From positions 7,252,698-7,316,697 of the forward strand of contig OZ012700.1 of assembly GCA_963942565.1 (NCBI GenBank): a DNA stretch of 64,000 nucleotides. The letters are read 5' to 3'. Below are positions 1 through 11,056 of this stretch, one piece after another; the stretch's first letter is position 1, and each line of letters begins with the position of its first letter. Position numbers and translations under genes: made by a program. Under the pieces are notes generated by a model. It ran no database searches and had not been told where the DNA came from. It was given only the letters and a program-made list of their open reading frames with translations. The stretch is from Maea johnstoni (Eukaryota; Annelida; Polychaeta; Spionida; Magelonidae).

Positions 1-225
1 CAGTTTAGGTTCGCACTCATGGACGTACAATGTACGTACATTGTATGTACGGTTTAGGTTCGCACCCTGTACCAAAACGGAACATTCAGATTACGTAAGG
101 TTTAGGTTCAGATAGATTTTCCCCTAACTATCAGAAATCAATGTGCGTATGGTTCTGGGTTTTTTCCTGAATGTAATAAGGGTCTGTACGTACAATGTAC
201 GTACATGTCCGTACGTATATTGTAC
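1..225. repeat. Clustered TACGTAC palindromes, left block
   Basis: Short palindromic units of the type TGTACGTACA recur around 28-55 and 186-222, mixed with a repeated GGTTTAGGTTCGCAC motif near 3-17 and 51-66. Related units recur at 640-700. They may be ends of an unrecognised element or a diverged minisatellite. No gene is seen here. Confidence 0.5.
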
Positions 226-639
226 GTAAACGAATTAATTACGGTTAATACAGTAAATTACCTTTTTTTGAGAAAAGCGGGTAGATAGTTATGGCAATCT
301 CCATTTCAAATTGTATGAGAATTCTATAAAATTTATTCCCTAAGTGTCTACAATACCAATAACCATGCTTGAGCAAGAGAATTGATAAAAAAAGCCTAGA
401 AACTGAATGTAGGTCACATGGCATGATTTAGTGCAGAATCAAATGGTATAAGTTAACTTCAGATTCAGACATGGTATATATTTGAACAGAATACTCCTTC
501 AAGGGGAACACTGGTCAAGGAATTCCTACTTATTTGTACTTATTACAAATGATGATAGGGAAATCCTATGTGAGATTCACTTCAGAATTTCCTTATATGT
601 AATGTAAAAACTCCTACTTTAATTCAGTTTTGGTATTGG
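226..639. other. AT-rich 3' flank of the coiled-coil gene
   Basis: No coding potential is seen. A minus-strand AATAAA (TTTATT on plus at about 332-337) could serve the minus-strand gene that ends at 664. Confidence 0.35.
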
Positions 640-703
640 ACTGTACGTACATTGTACGTACGGCTATGTACGTACATTGTACGTACAGACCCGTACGTCC
701 ATA
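640..703. repeat. TACGTAC palindromes, right block
   Basis: Three or four copies of the GTACGTACATTGTACGTAC unit lie here. They overlap the last residues of the minus-strand reading frame that ends at 664, so the predicted C-terminus is partly repeat-encoded. Confidence 0.5.
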
Positions 704-1456
704 AAACTTTCATTCCGAATGTTATCCATACCAAATCCGTATGTACGGGCTTGGACTTTCCTTGGGGTAAGGCCACTGTCTCGAATGAGCTGGTTGGTCT
801 TGCTGCGTGGTGCCTGAGCAGTGATGCCTTGCTCAGCTTGCATAGCTTCGAGTGGCACTACCACTGGAACTGGAGGAAGCACTGGAGACCACGGTCTATG
901 GATCTGTACTGTAGTCCCCTGGCTTGGAGATGTGACAGTACTACTACTTGTCCTTGTAATTTCACTTGATCCTTTCTTCTCCATTTTCTTGCAGCTCCTT
1001 TGGTATTTCCGTTTCTGAGCTTTGAGATTCTTAATCTGTTCCTCATGCTTTGTAACCTGTCGGTTCAATTTTGAAACAGCTTTTTCGACACGTTTTCTCT
1101 TTTGAGTAGTAGACTTTAGACCAGTACCATCCTCCGTCTCATCATCAGCATCATCACTGTTAGATCCATTGACAGTTGACCAGTCCTCATCTTCCTCCAC
1201 ATCAGCCTGAGCAGCCAGTTTCTCTTCCAGTCTCTTCTTACGGTGTCTCCTGACCCTGCTTTTGGTTAACCTCCTGTTATTTGCCTTCTCTTCTTCTGTC
1301 ATGTCTGCTACATTCTTTTGATCACCTTTCACCTTTTCAGTTTCCCTTTTCATGAAGGTAGCACCCAGTTCAGCAAGTTTCTCCGCCCAATATCTTGGTT
1401 GCCACTCAGCATTGCTTAGGGGAAGGGGTCTTGCTCGCGTAGAATACATTATCCGG
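664..1456 (-). CDS. Basic coiled-coil protein, unknown function
   Basis: An exon of 793 bases opens after a good acceptor (TTTTTCAG, exon from 1456). The first ATG inside it is at 1449 and gives 261 residues; the longer frame upstream runs through the polypyrimidine tract and is unlikely to be coding. The protein has a basic stretch (SRVRRHRKKRLEEKLAAQ), an acidic Asp/Glu patch, a second Lys/Arg-rich predicted coiled coil, a Pro/Val-rich stretch and a C-terminal SGLTPRK motif. The layout resembles small nuclear or transposon-associated coiled-coil proteins, but I do not recognise the family. The last residues fall in a TACGTAC repeat, so the true end may differ. A 5' untranslated exon is likely upstream (donor at 1759). 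Confidence 0.55.
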
Positions 1457-1758
1457 CTGAAAAAGTAAAGAAAAGTGTCAAAATAAGCCATGTCCTCAAA
1501 AACGTAACGTACAAATGAAACATCACGTAACGAAAATGTCCTCAACTCAAATCTAGATGTAATCACCCCCCGCCATGTTGTTTTGATTCATTTACGAGCA
1601 CAACAGTTCAAAGTTTTATAATCTTACGGCAAAATACACACAGACATCTTAAAATATTTGTTAGCGGAGCTTCTATACTACCCTACCCCCAAAATGACAC
1701 TGATTTTTCAAAGATCCCATGATTAGAAATCGAAAAAATTTATGAAAAAAACACTCAC

Positions 1759-1830
1759 CGCTGATTTTGACGAGTCTGGCAGTGAAATGAAATGAAAACG
1801 AGGCCATTACCTCATTATTTTAGTCTGTAC
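1759..1830 (-). other. Probable 5' exon of the 0.7-1.5 kb minus gene
   Basis: A strong donor (ATCAGCG|GTGAGT) ends an exon at 1759 on the minus strand. Joining it to the exon starting at 1456 leaves its small upstream ATG out of frame, so the exon would be mostly untranslated. The 5' limit is a guess. Confidence 0.35.
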
Positions 1831-2982
1831 GCTTGTCGATAGATGGCAATGTCGGATTGCCTAGAAACTTAAACAACGTTTGTACGTGACAGTTTTTCGA
1901 ACTTATGCTTCCCTGCAGGCTTAGAAATAATTCTCTATGGATTTATTACAATCGTTATTTGTACTGTGCCTGAAGGTCTTTTAGATGCAAAAAGAAGATC
2001 TTCCACGAGTACATGTATAGGGTGGTATAATGCGATCGTAAGTTGCGCTTGTTATCGATACGCACCAACCTTACCCCATTTCGAGGTCTGTGGGCCATTC
2101 TTAAAACTTGGTCTCAGACTTTTTGTTATTTTATCGAAAAGTTGAGATGTTTCCGCAGATGTAGAGACCAAAAAATCATTGAATACTATTTAATATGGTA
2201 CATGTCCCGCATAAAATAGCTTGATGCGAAATGTACAAACAAAAATTGAAGACACGTGTACAGACCTACCTAATGTATATTTCAAAATGAAATATTCTGT
2301 TTTTGTGTCTTAAATATCAAAATTCAAAATGTTTCCAATAAATATAGATGAGGTTTTCCTAAAACAATCCGTTTTTTTAATCTTTTCACACAAAATCATA
2401 TTTTAACCTTCGCTGAGGACACGTTAGTCCGTTTCGCCTTGTTGCTCTTCCGGCCTCAGAATTTTTTTTCTTACTAGAGTTATGACACAAGTTATGCATG
2501 ACTCTGATGCACATTGATCCTAGCTACTGGCTGATACCAAGTAAGCCAGTATTCATGCAGTATTTTTCCCTAGGGGGTCGAGGGTCACGCAAATCTCGTT
2601 ATGTGGACCGATAAGGTGGAATGGCTGTATATCACAACGTTCACGTACGCCTGTCTATGTATGTATGGTTATCAACTGACCATGTGCAATTGTGACTAGA
2701 TATGCATTTTGAATACAAAATAGAACAAATATTAATGGATCGTAATATAAGCGAATCAAACCCATTAGTTATAAGATTGTACTATTTTCTTTAACCCATT
2801 AGGATATTTTAAAGAGAAATATTAATTAAAATCCACATAGCAACAATCCCTTTCAAAATTCTTTATGAAATGAAACTTCTTCCTCGAGTTTTCCTGAATT
2901 TAGCAGTTTTCATATCAATAGTGTGATTCTCATGTAATTAAAGCATTTTCAGATCTCCTGTTTCTAAATATTTTTTTTTCAG
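1831..2982. other. Intergenic or intronic AT-rich DNA
   Basis: I see no coding region, RNA gene or clear repeat. A zinc-finger exon starts at 2983 behind a run of T ending in CAG, so part of this stretch may be an intron of that gene. Confidence 0.4.
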
Positions 2983-5900
2983 ATGACATTCTTAAGGCAC
3001 ACTAAGCAGTGTCCCTTAGCAGGAATGTACCAAAGCTACCTGAGTGAGTCACATTTGCTGATGCCTCAATAATCATACATAACAATTGATATATCAAATT
3101 AATATGATAAGTATACTTTTTGAGTATATAACATACACCAAAATCGTTTAAAATTACCGTTGCCCCTATATACATGGCAAAATAGAAATCTCAATATCCA
3201 TATGTAAAACAAACATTGCTAATACTTTTTTTCTTTCATTAGGTGAATCGGCTCCGGCTCAGTATGATGTGGCATCTGCCGTTGAGGCTATAAAAAGAAT
3301 CAGAAAGCCATTCTTGTGTTACATATGCCTTAACTCATACCGGGATCTCCCCCGCCACCTTCGCCACTTCCACAAATATTCTAAGAAAGAGTCCCTTGCC
3401 TGGCAGAAGAATTAGAAGTGCCTGAAGAAGAGTAGGCGGTCGGAAAATAATAATGTAAGTATTACACATAAAAAAATCAATCATTTTACATAATCTGTTG
3501 GGTGGCCTTTAGACTGCCTTAGCCAGGATTTTTTAAATGCCTGAACAAAACCAATTGTAAAGTTTCTGGCCATTTACTAATCTTATTGCCATGTTTAATG
3601 ATCAAATGTTTAGCCTTTGTCGACTTTTCCTTTTGAGAAATGTTATTTACTTTATTTTTCTTGATTTCAGATGAGGCCTCTCATGAGTTGTCCCGTCAAG
3701 GATTGTGGTGTCCTGAGGGCCCTGATCGACCACCATCTCCGGGACTTCCACAAATTTCCAATAGACTACCCGGCTTATATATCTGCCATGCGGAAAGTAA
3801 ATGAAATTATGAAATTGTTCGTTAGGCTGTCATTCAGAATTACATCTGCTTAAAATTTAAAAAAAACAAAAACAAAAACAAACAAAAAAAAAAGTTGAGG
3901 CAGAAGCGGTACAATATGATTCAGGCAGCGGCATATGTACTAGCCCTGGCAAGTGAATTTTTCAAAGAAAGGGCTTTTGGGCAAGTACATTTTAGTTTGC
4001 ACTAGCCCGAATGGGCAAGTGGATTTTCTAAGCAATCCATACATATGTTTATTTACAGAAAATGGCACAAATACCTAGAAATATGCTAACAATGCCACAC
4101 GTTTAAAAAGAAAATAGTTTTCAAATCATTAAATCCATGATAACTTATGTATGCCATTTAAGCATATGTTTAAACTATTTTTTGACAAGCCAAAAATGAT
4201 TTTGGCAAGTAAAAGTCATTAAATACTTGCCCAGTATGGCAAGTTGGTGCTGAAACTTATGTTGGTGCCTGTGTATGTAATCATTTTATTGCAGACACCA
4301 GAGATTAGATTATTACTACTACACTCCTAATAACCCCCTACCCCCCAAAAATAATAAAATTCTTTCATTAGGTGAATCGGCTCCAGCTCAGTATGATGTG
4401 GCATCTGCCGTTGAGGCTACAAAAAGAATCAGAAAGCCATTCTTGTGTTACATATGCCTTAACTCATACCGGGATCTCCCCCGCCACCTTCGCCACTTCC
4501 ACAAATATTCTAAGAAAGAGTCCCTTGCCTGGCAGAAGAATTAGAAGTGCCTGAAGAAGAGTAGGCGGTCGGAAAATAATAATGTAAGTATTACACATAA
4601 AAAAATCAATCATTTTACATAATCTGTTGGGTGGCCTTTAGACTGCCTTAGCCAGGATTTTTTAAATGCCTGAACAAAACCAATTGTAAAGTTTCTGGCC
4701 ATTTACTAATCTTATTGCCATGCTTAATGATCAAATGTTTAGCCTTTGTCGACTTTTCCTTTTGAGAAATGTTATTTACTTTATTTTTCTTGATTTCAGA
4801 TAAGGAGGCCTCTCATAAGTTGTCCCGTCAAGGATTGTGGTGTCCTGAGGGCCCGGATCGACCACCATCTCCGGGACTTCCACAAATTTCCAATAGACTA
4901 CCCGGCTTATATATCTGCCATGCGGAAAGTAAATGAAATTATGAAATTGTTCGTTAGGCTGTCATTCAGAATTACATCTGCTTAAAATTTAAAAAAAACA
5001 AAAACAAAAACAAAAAAAAGTTGAGGCAGAAGCGATACAATATGATTCAGGCAGCGGCATAAGTACTAGCCCTGGCAAGTGAATTTTTCAAAGAAAGGGC
5101 TTTTGGGCAAGTACATTTTAGTTTGCACTAGCCCGAATGGGCAAGTGGATTTTCTAAGCAATCCATACATATGTTTATTTATAGAAAATGGCACAAATAC
5201 CTAGAAATATGCTAACAATGCCACACGTTTAAAAAGAAAATGGTTTTCAAATCATTAAATCCATGATAACTTATGTATGCCATTTAAGCATATGTTTTAA
5301 CTATTTTCTGGCAAGCCAAAAATGATTTTGGCAAGTAAAAGTCATTAAATACTTGCCCAGTATGGCAAGTTGGTGCTGAAACTTATGTTGGTGCCTGTGT
5401 ATGTAATCTTTTTATTGCAGACACCAGAGATTAGATTATTACTACTACACTCCTAATAACCCCCTACCCCCCAAACCCCCAAAAATAATAGAAATAGGAA
5501 ATTGTTCATAATAAAATTCTTTTCTTCAGAATCAAGGAAATCCCGAAAGGTTGAGGTCCAAAGCATGGCAGATGCAGCTCCATCTGCTGCAGATACATTA
5601 CCTGCAGGTCCATCATCGGCAGCACCATCAACGGTAGAAGTAACTTATGAGGACGAATGTCCTCTGACTCCAAAGATGCGTAAGTTTTACAGTACAGGAT
5701 GTCACCTTAGTAGCTCGCAGCCTACATACTAATGCCTATTTTATTCCGTCCATAATTTCAGTCTTTTCATCTCTTGTCACGCTTGACCATAAATGAAATG
5801 AACATCACTTGCTTTAACAGTATATCTAGCCACCAGATCTTTTCATGTTTTAAATATTGCTTAACAACATGATAAATGTGGATTGTTTCCTTTAAATTGT

Positions 5901-6437
5901 ATCAAATTACCGATTAGGCAACAAATCGCACGCTCTATTGGCGTAATATGGCACGCGCAATGACGTCATTGTAATTATGCCAAAAGACAATGGTGGAGCC
6001 ATCTACAGTGACATGTCGACACGAGTGATGTTGAATGCAGTGGCTACGAAAGGGGTAGACTTTCATGTTGGCAACCCCACAGGGATGCCATATTTGTATT
6101 ATTATACCAAACAACCCTCCTCAACCCTGGATATCCAAAATCCATGACAAGTTGAAACTTAAGTAACTCACTTGGGCAGTGCAATTAATTCTACATGTCT
6201 TTTAATTCTAGATGAAATCATAAAGTGACTGTTAATCCTTTTCTTTTTTTTCAGTCAACAGCTTCAAGAAGTACCTGGCTGGAATTGCTGGAGGAAACAA
6301 GCCTATTAAAAGACAAGAGGATATTGCGAAAGATGTGGTTCGGATGGTTAGAGAAACTGCAACAGAGGCTGATGTGAAAGGCCTACGTCTGCCATCGGTG
6401 GTGGAGTCCCAAGTTCATCAGTCCCCATTTCAAGCAG
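2983..6437 (+). CDS. Multi-exon C2H2 zinc-finger gene with internal tandem duplication
   Basis: Exons supported by splice sites are 2983-3043, 3243-3454, 3671-3796, their second copies 4372-4583 and 4800-4928, then 5530-5679 and 6255-6437. The phase between the first two (CTGA|GTGAGT to TAG|GTGAA) restores Ser-Glu, and between 5679 and 6255 restores Leu. Finger-like motifs are CYICLNSYRDLPRHLRHFHK and CPVKDCGVL...HHLRDFHK, plus FLRHTKQC in the first exon. The last two exons give an Ala/Ser/Pro-rich linker and a segment beginning FKKYLAGIAGGNKPIKRQED. Fingers plus such a segment recall tyrosine-recombinase-like invertebrate proteins, which is a weak inference. Exon 3243-3454 and its copy share an in-frame TAG, and the join into 5530 does not keep phase from 3796 or 4928, so the gene is either broken, alternatively spliced or missing an exon in my model. 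Confidence 0.5.
3243..3454 (+). CDS. Zinc-finger exon, copy 1
   Basis: Acceptor TTTCATTAG, donor AATAAT|GTAAGT. It encodes a C-x2-C finger ending RHLRHFHK, then an in-frame TAG at 3413-3415, after which the frame stays open to the donor. The stop is shared by the second copy, so it predates the duplication or is a genuine terminus. Confidence 0.55.
3671..3796 (+). CDS. Second zinc-finger exon, copy 1
   Basis: The exon follows TTGATTTCAG and ends at AAA|GTAAAT, 42 codons in phase 0. It encodes CPVKDCGVLRALIDHHLRDF, a C2H2-like finger. The alternative frames lack the finger. Confidence 0.5.
3922..4271. mobile_element. GGCAAGT-rich MITE, copy 1
   Basis: The ends are inverted (CAGGCAGCGGCATATGTA and CAGGCACCAACATAAGTT on opposite strands), with many internal GGCAAGT/ACTTGCC motifs. 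A further reverse-oriented copy lies at 55623-55980. The CAGG ends suggest hAT, but no clear target duplication was found. Confidence 0.5.
4372..4583 (+). CDS. Zinc-finger exon, copy 2
   Basis: Near-identical to 3243-3454 with the same splice sites and the same in-frame TAG. It lies in the second half of the 1.13-kb tandem duplication. Confidence 0.5.
4800..4928 (+). CDS. Second zinc-finger exon, copy 2
   Basis: 43 codons in phase 0. It differs from copy 1 by a three-base in-frame insertion at its start and a few substitutions (for example Leu to Arg in the finger), and keeps the finger frame. Confidence 0.5.
5048..5396. mobile_element. GGCAAGT-rich MITE, copy 2
   Basis: The same element as at 3922-4271, carried along by the tandem duplication rather than inserted separately. 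Confidence 0.5.
5530..5679 (+). CDS. Ala/Ser/Pro-rich linker exon
   Basis: The acceptor is TTTTCTTCAG and the donor ATGC|GTAAGT. It encodes a low-complexity linker followed by TYEDECPLTPKM. The donor phase matches the exon at 6255. Confidence 0.5.
6255..6437 (+). CDS. Recombinase-like N-terminal segment exon
   Basis: Preceded by a T-rich tract and TCAG, ending at CAAGCAG|GTTGAC. If not spliced, the frame stops at 6441-6443. It encodes a mostly helical segment with FKKYLAGIAGG and EDIAKDVVRMVRE. An hAT-type MITE begins 26 bases after the donor. Confidence 0.5.
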
Positions 6438-6462
6438 GTTGACAGAAAATATTGAAAAAGAC

Positions 6463-6922
6463 TAGGGGTCCATACCTTTAAAATTATACGGTATGGTACG
6501 GTTCCGGTATTTTTTATACGGTACCGGTATTCTAACGGTACCGATACTGGTTACTTTCTTTACTTTGTCGCGCGCGTTAGTGCTTGGAAAAGTGTGGTGG
6601 GGGCTGGACTAGCACCATGTAAAATACATAGCGTGGCCTTCTCCACGCTTTTCCAAGTACTACCGCGCGCGTTAGTACCTATCGTAGTGCAGTTTCAATG
6701 GCGGCCGGCACTGGATGACGCGATCGCATATTCGCGATGTATTTTCCCGCCAATCCCGCGTCTCTGCACTCTCTTCCGCCTTGCCTGCTATATCAGCAGC
6801 GAGGCGGCTTAGTCATAGTACCGGTAAAAAAATACCGGCTACTAATTAAACGTTTTTTTACCGGTATTGTCGGGCGGAGTATCGGTACCCTCACAGTACG
6901 GCGGTACCGGTGTGGACCCCTA
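6463..6922. mobile_element. hAT-type MITE with perfect 8-bp TSD
   Basis: The termini are TAGGGGTCC and GGACCCCTA, flanked by AAAAAGAC at 6455-6462 and again at 6923-6930. The interior has repeated TACCGGTA motifs and two complementary blocks around 6570-6690 (GGAAAAGTGTGG and CCACGCTTTTCC) that would fold. TSD length and ends fit the hAT superfamily. No transposase is encoded. Confidence 0.85.
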
Positions 6923-6930
6923 AAAAAGAC

Positions 6931-7450
6931 CATAGGAAATTTCCTCACTGACAGAAATCAGAAAAAGTATTCCATGTATCACAGACTAAAAAGTTTAAGA
7001 AACGGTGTGTTGAGGGAATTTCCTCAAGTCGTGACAGGAAATGCTCCTCTATGGAAACCAGAAAAAAGGGAGGGCTAGTGAGGATATTTCTTAGATGGAC
7101 AGACATTATTGAAAAAGTCACCGAGAAAATTACCTCAGTGACAGAAATCAAAAAAAAGTATTCCATGTATCACAGATACAGTACATTGAGGAAATTTCCT
7201 CTATGGAAACCAGAGAAAAGGGAGGGCTAGTGAGGATAAATCCTAGATGGACATACATTATTGAAAAAGTATCCAAGGAAATTTCCTCAGTGACAGAAAT
7301 CAGAAAAAAGTATTCCATGTATCACAGACTGTAAAGTTTAAGAAAAAGTACATTGAGAAAATTTCCTCAAGTGGAAATAGGAAATGCTGCCACTGAGGAT
7401 ATGTCCTCTTGAGATGTAAACCAGGAAAAAGGGATTTCCAGTCAGGAAAC
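6931..7450 (+). repeat. Three degenerate tandem units of about 150-190 bp
   Basis: Units share AAATTTCCTCAGTGACAGAA, TATTCCATGTATCACAGA and GGGAGGGCTAGTGAGGAT. The hAT MITE at 6463 sits at the edge of this array. No coding potential. Confidence 0.65.
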
Positions 7451-7495
7451 TTCATGGATGGACAGAATATAAAGAAATAATAAGAAACAGTACAC

Positions 7496-8072
7496 TAGCT
7501 GTAAAACACTTCTACAACCATTACTCAGGAAGTTTCCTTAGTGGACTATTGCAGTGGTCACTGAGGAGATTTTCTCAGATAAACACAGCTTGGAATCTTG
7601 GTTGCCTTGAAAACTAGGCAATGCATTCTGGTATTCTACACCAGACTACTGTTTATAACATTCTGATGCCATAATCCACCGAAAGGTTCCCAAATATTCC
7701 ATTCCTAGAAGTTTTTTTGTCTTGACATGTCTCAAGATTCCAAATATTTTTCTACTTACATTAAAAGAAGAAACACCATTTTCCAAAAGGTGCCTGAGTC
7801 AGGTATTTATTGGTTTTGCTCCTTGTTATTGAATTATTCATGATTTTCAGTCTTGTTTCCTTAAACACCTGATGAGAAAACTTCAAGTCTGTGAAATACC
7901 AGATTCAAGATGGGAGAAAGGAAGTTCATAGGATTTACCCAGAATGCATTGCCTGGTTTCCAAGGCAACCAAGATCCCAAGCTTTTTATCTGAGGAAATT
8001 TCCTCAGTGACCACTGCAATAACCAACTAAGCAAACTTCCTGAGTAGCGGTTGTAGAAGTGTTTTACAGCTA
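7496..8072. mobile_element. Long-TIR foldback element (577 bp)
   Basis: Arms 7496-7630 and 7940-8072 are inverted copies of about 133 bp beginning TAGCTGTAAAACACTTCTAC, separated by a loop of about 310 bp. Imperfect pairing argues for age. No convincing target-site duplication. It fits a foldback or long-TIR MITE. Confidence 0.7.
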
Positions 8073-9142
8073 GGGGACCAGCCAATCTATTGAGTCACAT
8101 TAACTTATCATTTCCAAGGGGGTGTAAGTTTCATGTTTCAGGCTCATTATGTTGTAGTGAAATTTCTTATTATCTAACTCTACAGTTTTCAAAACATTGT
8201 TCCACCTAACAATAACAGGACTGTTGCAGAGTCCTAACCTTTTGAGAAAGTTATCCTTTAGTAAGGATTAGAAGTTCTTAGGATACATTTTTTGTGTGAT
8301 ATTATCATTGATTTCAAGGCTCCCTGACCTTCAAATAACCTACTAATTAGCATAACATTAATGCAGATACCAAATGCCTGAAGTCTTCTTTCTAACAATA
8401 CTTCTTTTCTCTTGAAGTGCAAAAAACTTACTTTCTTATGATTATGCCCTTTAATTCCTACATCATAGTGAAATGCCATACTGAGTGCCCTACACTAGAA
8501 GGAAAGGCAGCCTGGCAGTACATGCATGTGTCCCAAATGGTTGAAGTATATATTTGCAAAGAATAAACCAGACAGGTGCATTATGAAACATTGTATCTGT
8601 AGAGTGCATGTGTCCCAAAATGGTTGAAGTATATATTTGCAACAAATAAACCAGACAGGTGCATTATGAAACATTGTATCTGTAGAGTGCATTTGACCTA
8701 AATCTCAAACCAAGAAATAACTTGGCAAGCCATTCTTGGCTTACCAGTCCACAGAACCTCAGCACCTGGGCAAGCATGCTTCACAGAGGTGAATATATCA
8801 TCTTTAAAAAAGATGTATTAAAATAACTGATTGCAGAGGGATGCAGAAGAGGATTGTATAGACATTTTCCTGACTTTCCATTGAGGAAATCACCTTAAAA
8901 AGAGACAAGTATATTTCATCAGTGCATGTCTTTACCCATAATTAAGTCAGCAAACAATTGAAAAACGTAACCTCAAGTGCTAAATACAGGAAAAGCACAG
9001 GAAATTTCGACAGTGAAACCTGCACCCCACTAGCATACACAATTATCTACTGAGGAAATTTCCCCAGCACTCAGTACAGGAGCCTATATCTAAAAACATT
9101 CCAGTGTTATTGGCTTTTAAGTGCATTGCTTGGCAGCATATT
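8073..9142. other. AT-rich DNA with one short tandem duplication
   Basis: No gene seen. An 84-bp unit containing GGTTGAAGTATATATTTGCA occurs twice in tandem at about 8522-8692. Scattered TTTCCTCAG motifs suggest further decay of the 6.9-kb repeat. Confidence 0.5.
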
Positions 9143-9153
9143 GCTATTTTCCA

Positions 9154-9355
9154 GGCCTGCTCTGACGGCCGTGTGGTCTAAGGCGCCGCCACTGATTGCA
9201 CGCTGTCTCTCACCTCTGCCTGGGTTGCCAGTGACTTGGGGTCAGGAGGTGTTTTTTGCCGGGTACTCCGGTTTCCTCCACTACTTACAACTGGCTAGTC
9301 ACGAATTAGCCATAATTGGCATAAATGTGAAGAAAAACAAACTTCCAAATCCAAA
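9154..9355 (+). mobile_element. tRNA-Leu-derived SINE with 11-bp TSD
   Basis: The 5' part resembles a tRNA-Leu A-box region (GGCCGTGTGGTCTAAGGCGC) and the element is flanked by GCTATTTTCCA at 9143-9153 and 9356-9366. The body contains GGTTTCCTCCACTACTTACA and CTGGCTAGTCACGAATTAGC. A second full copy is at 23478-23693 and a 3' fragment at 37766-37857. The perfect TSD shows target-primed insertion by a LINE partner. Confidence 0.8.
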
Positions 9356-9366
9356 GCTATTTTCCA

Positions 9367-11056
9367 TTCTAAGAAATTTCCTCAAACTCTGATTTCTGAT
9401 TCACATCACTGTAGAAATTTCCCTATGCATATCTCAACATATTGTGGCCTATTGCGGAAATTTCCCCAATGGCAGCATTTCCTTATAGTTTCATTCACGG
9501 AAACCGCCGCCATCTTGGTTAGGGGGCAAGTTTGACAGCGCTCGCCCCCTATTGTTGACCTGAGTGAACACGGAAGTCGTTCCTAACACGGACAGTAACG
9601 GTAAACATGTTTTTGAACTGCTCCATGTTCAGCAATACTCAAATTTCAACTTGTTTTCAAGGAACTTTTGCCGACGGAGTTGTAATTTTGTTTAAATGGA
9701 AGGTGTAGATGAATTAATTTTTTGATTTTATTCACGAAATCAGCAACTAATTGAGATATGTTAGTTTTAGTGCAGCACGGCTAAGCTGCAGTGTGATGTT
9801 GACCTGTTGGCTGTAGTCTAGATCTGGACGAACAGAGCCTCTGGCTGAGCATTTGTTACTTGGTTGTTATCAGGGAAATCAGGAACATTGCACTGAACAG
9901 TACTGGTAGACAGTATTGTATACGGTTCCAGTTTACCGGTTTAGCAATTAGGGTACACAGAGTAGGGGTGAACTGTAGTAACTGAGGCAAGGTTAAGAAG
10001 ACAAGGAGATAGATTGGAAACATTTGCTGAACTGTTGGGTTCAGTGAAATTGAAAATTGATATAGCACAGATGGACACATATGTTGTAGGGTTTCTGCAG
10101 TCTTGCTGGGATACTAGTAACACATACATTGAGATCAGATGCATCTTGGGGAGGGGGGGGGGAGGTAGGGCAGGTGGTGGAGGTCATGTTACTTGGAAAA
10201 TAAAATTTCGTGTCTTTATTTTTCAGATCAATAGTCATCACAATATTCTTAACTGTTTTGGTGCTGTTACATAAGGTAGGCATTAACTTTTCTTGTTTGT
10301 TATTTATTTACCAATGTATGACAAGTTTATTTATCTTTTGGAATTGACCAATAGGTGGGGGTGGGGGGTGGGATTTTTTGTGAGATTTTCACGTCTGCAG
10401 ATTGCATAATTTGTTGTTTATATTTTTTCATCAATGAGGATTTAATTACATCTTAACGTGATGGTTCACCTGCTCACATGTAAACAGTTGTATTGAATAT
10501 TGCCAATTGCTATCTTGTTTATTAACTAATTTCTTTCTTTCTTTTGCAGTTATTTCAATTGATCCGTAGTTGAATACACTATGGGTGATGTGTCTTGAAC
10601 TGTCCACTTTTGTATTCTCCTGTGGATTAAAACATTGCAACGGTAGATCATGGGATTTCAATGGAGTTGAAGGCTACAGCTCCCGTGCAGGCAGCTTACC
10701 AGGATTGTTAATATTGCAATTTGAGTGAAATATAGCTTGTTTTGCAATTGGATTTGATTATAAATATTGTTGTAGTCACAAGTATATAAATTGAACATGA
10801 TGATAGCTACGGATTATTGGCACTTGGAAATTTGTAATTGTTCTATATAAATTGTATATAAATATAAGCACTCGGATAGTAAGCTTCATTTGTTTGTCCG
10901 AAAAATTAAAACAACTGTGGGCAACACTCTCTGGAACTGAACAAAAGGAAATACAAAGTTTGAGTCGGTCACTGATGCACCACGACTTCCAAAACAAGAA
11001 GACGTGCAACACGTACATGGTTCCAAGGCTATGGCTATCTGCTCAGCGGTTCCTTA
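9367..11056. other. Non-coding stretch with a possible CpG-containing promoter
   Basis: No exon chain could be built. Around 9490-9600 there is a short CpG-rich patch with GCCGCCATCTTGG, which matches the YY1 core, and a small frame starting ATG at 9607 (33 codons). A G-run lies near 10152. It could be a promoter of a non-coding transcript; evidence is thin. Confidence 0.3.

Larger units (their letters stand above)
3232..4361 (+). repeat. 1.13-kb direct tandem duplication, copy 1
   Basis: This block and 4362-5490 are nearly identical over about 1130 bp and contain two finger exons, their introns and one MITE copy each. The junction lies in the shared motif AATAAAATTCTTT, suggesting unequal exchange at short homology. 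Confidence 0.85.
4362..5490 (+). repeat. 1.13-kb direct tandem duplication, copy 2
   Basis: Second copy of the 3232-4361 block. The few differences are single bases and indels in A-rich runs, so the event is recent on the scale of neutral divergence. Confidence 0.85.

Noticed and set aside
9154-9230. A functional tRNA-Leu gene.
   Set aside because: Only the A-box half resembles tRNA-Leu. The rest does not fold as a tRNA, and the target duplication shows a SINE.
9480-10700. A protein gene starting at the ATG near 9607.
   Set aside because: Only 33 codons are open and no downstream exon keeps phase. Kept only as a possible promoter.
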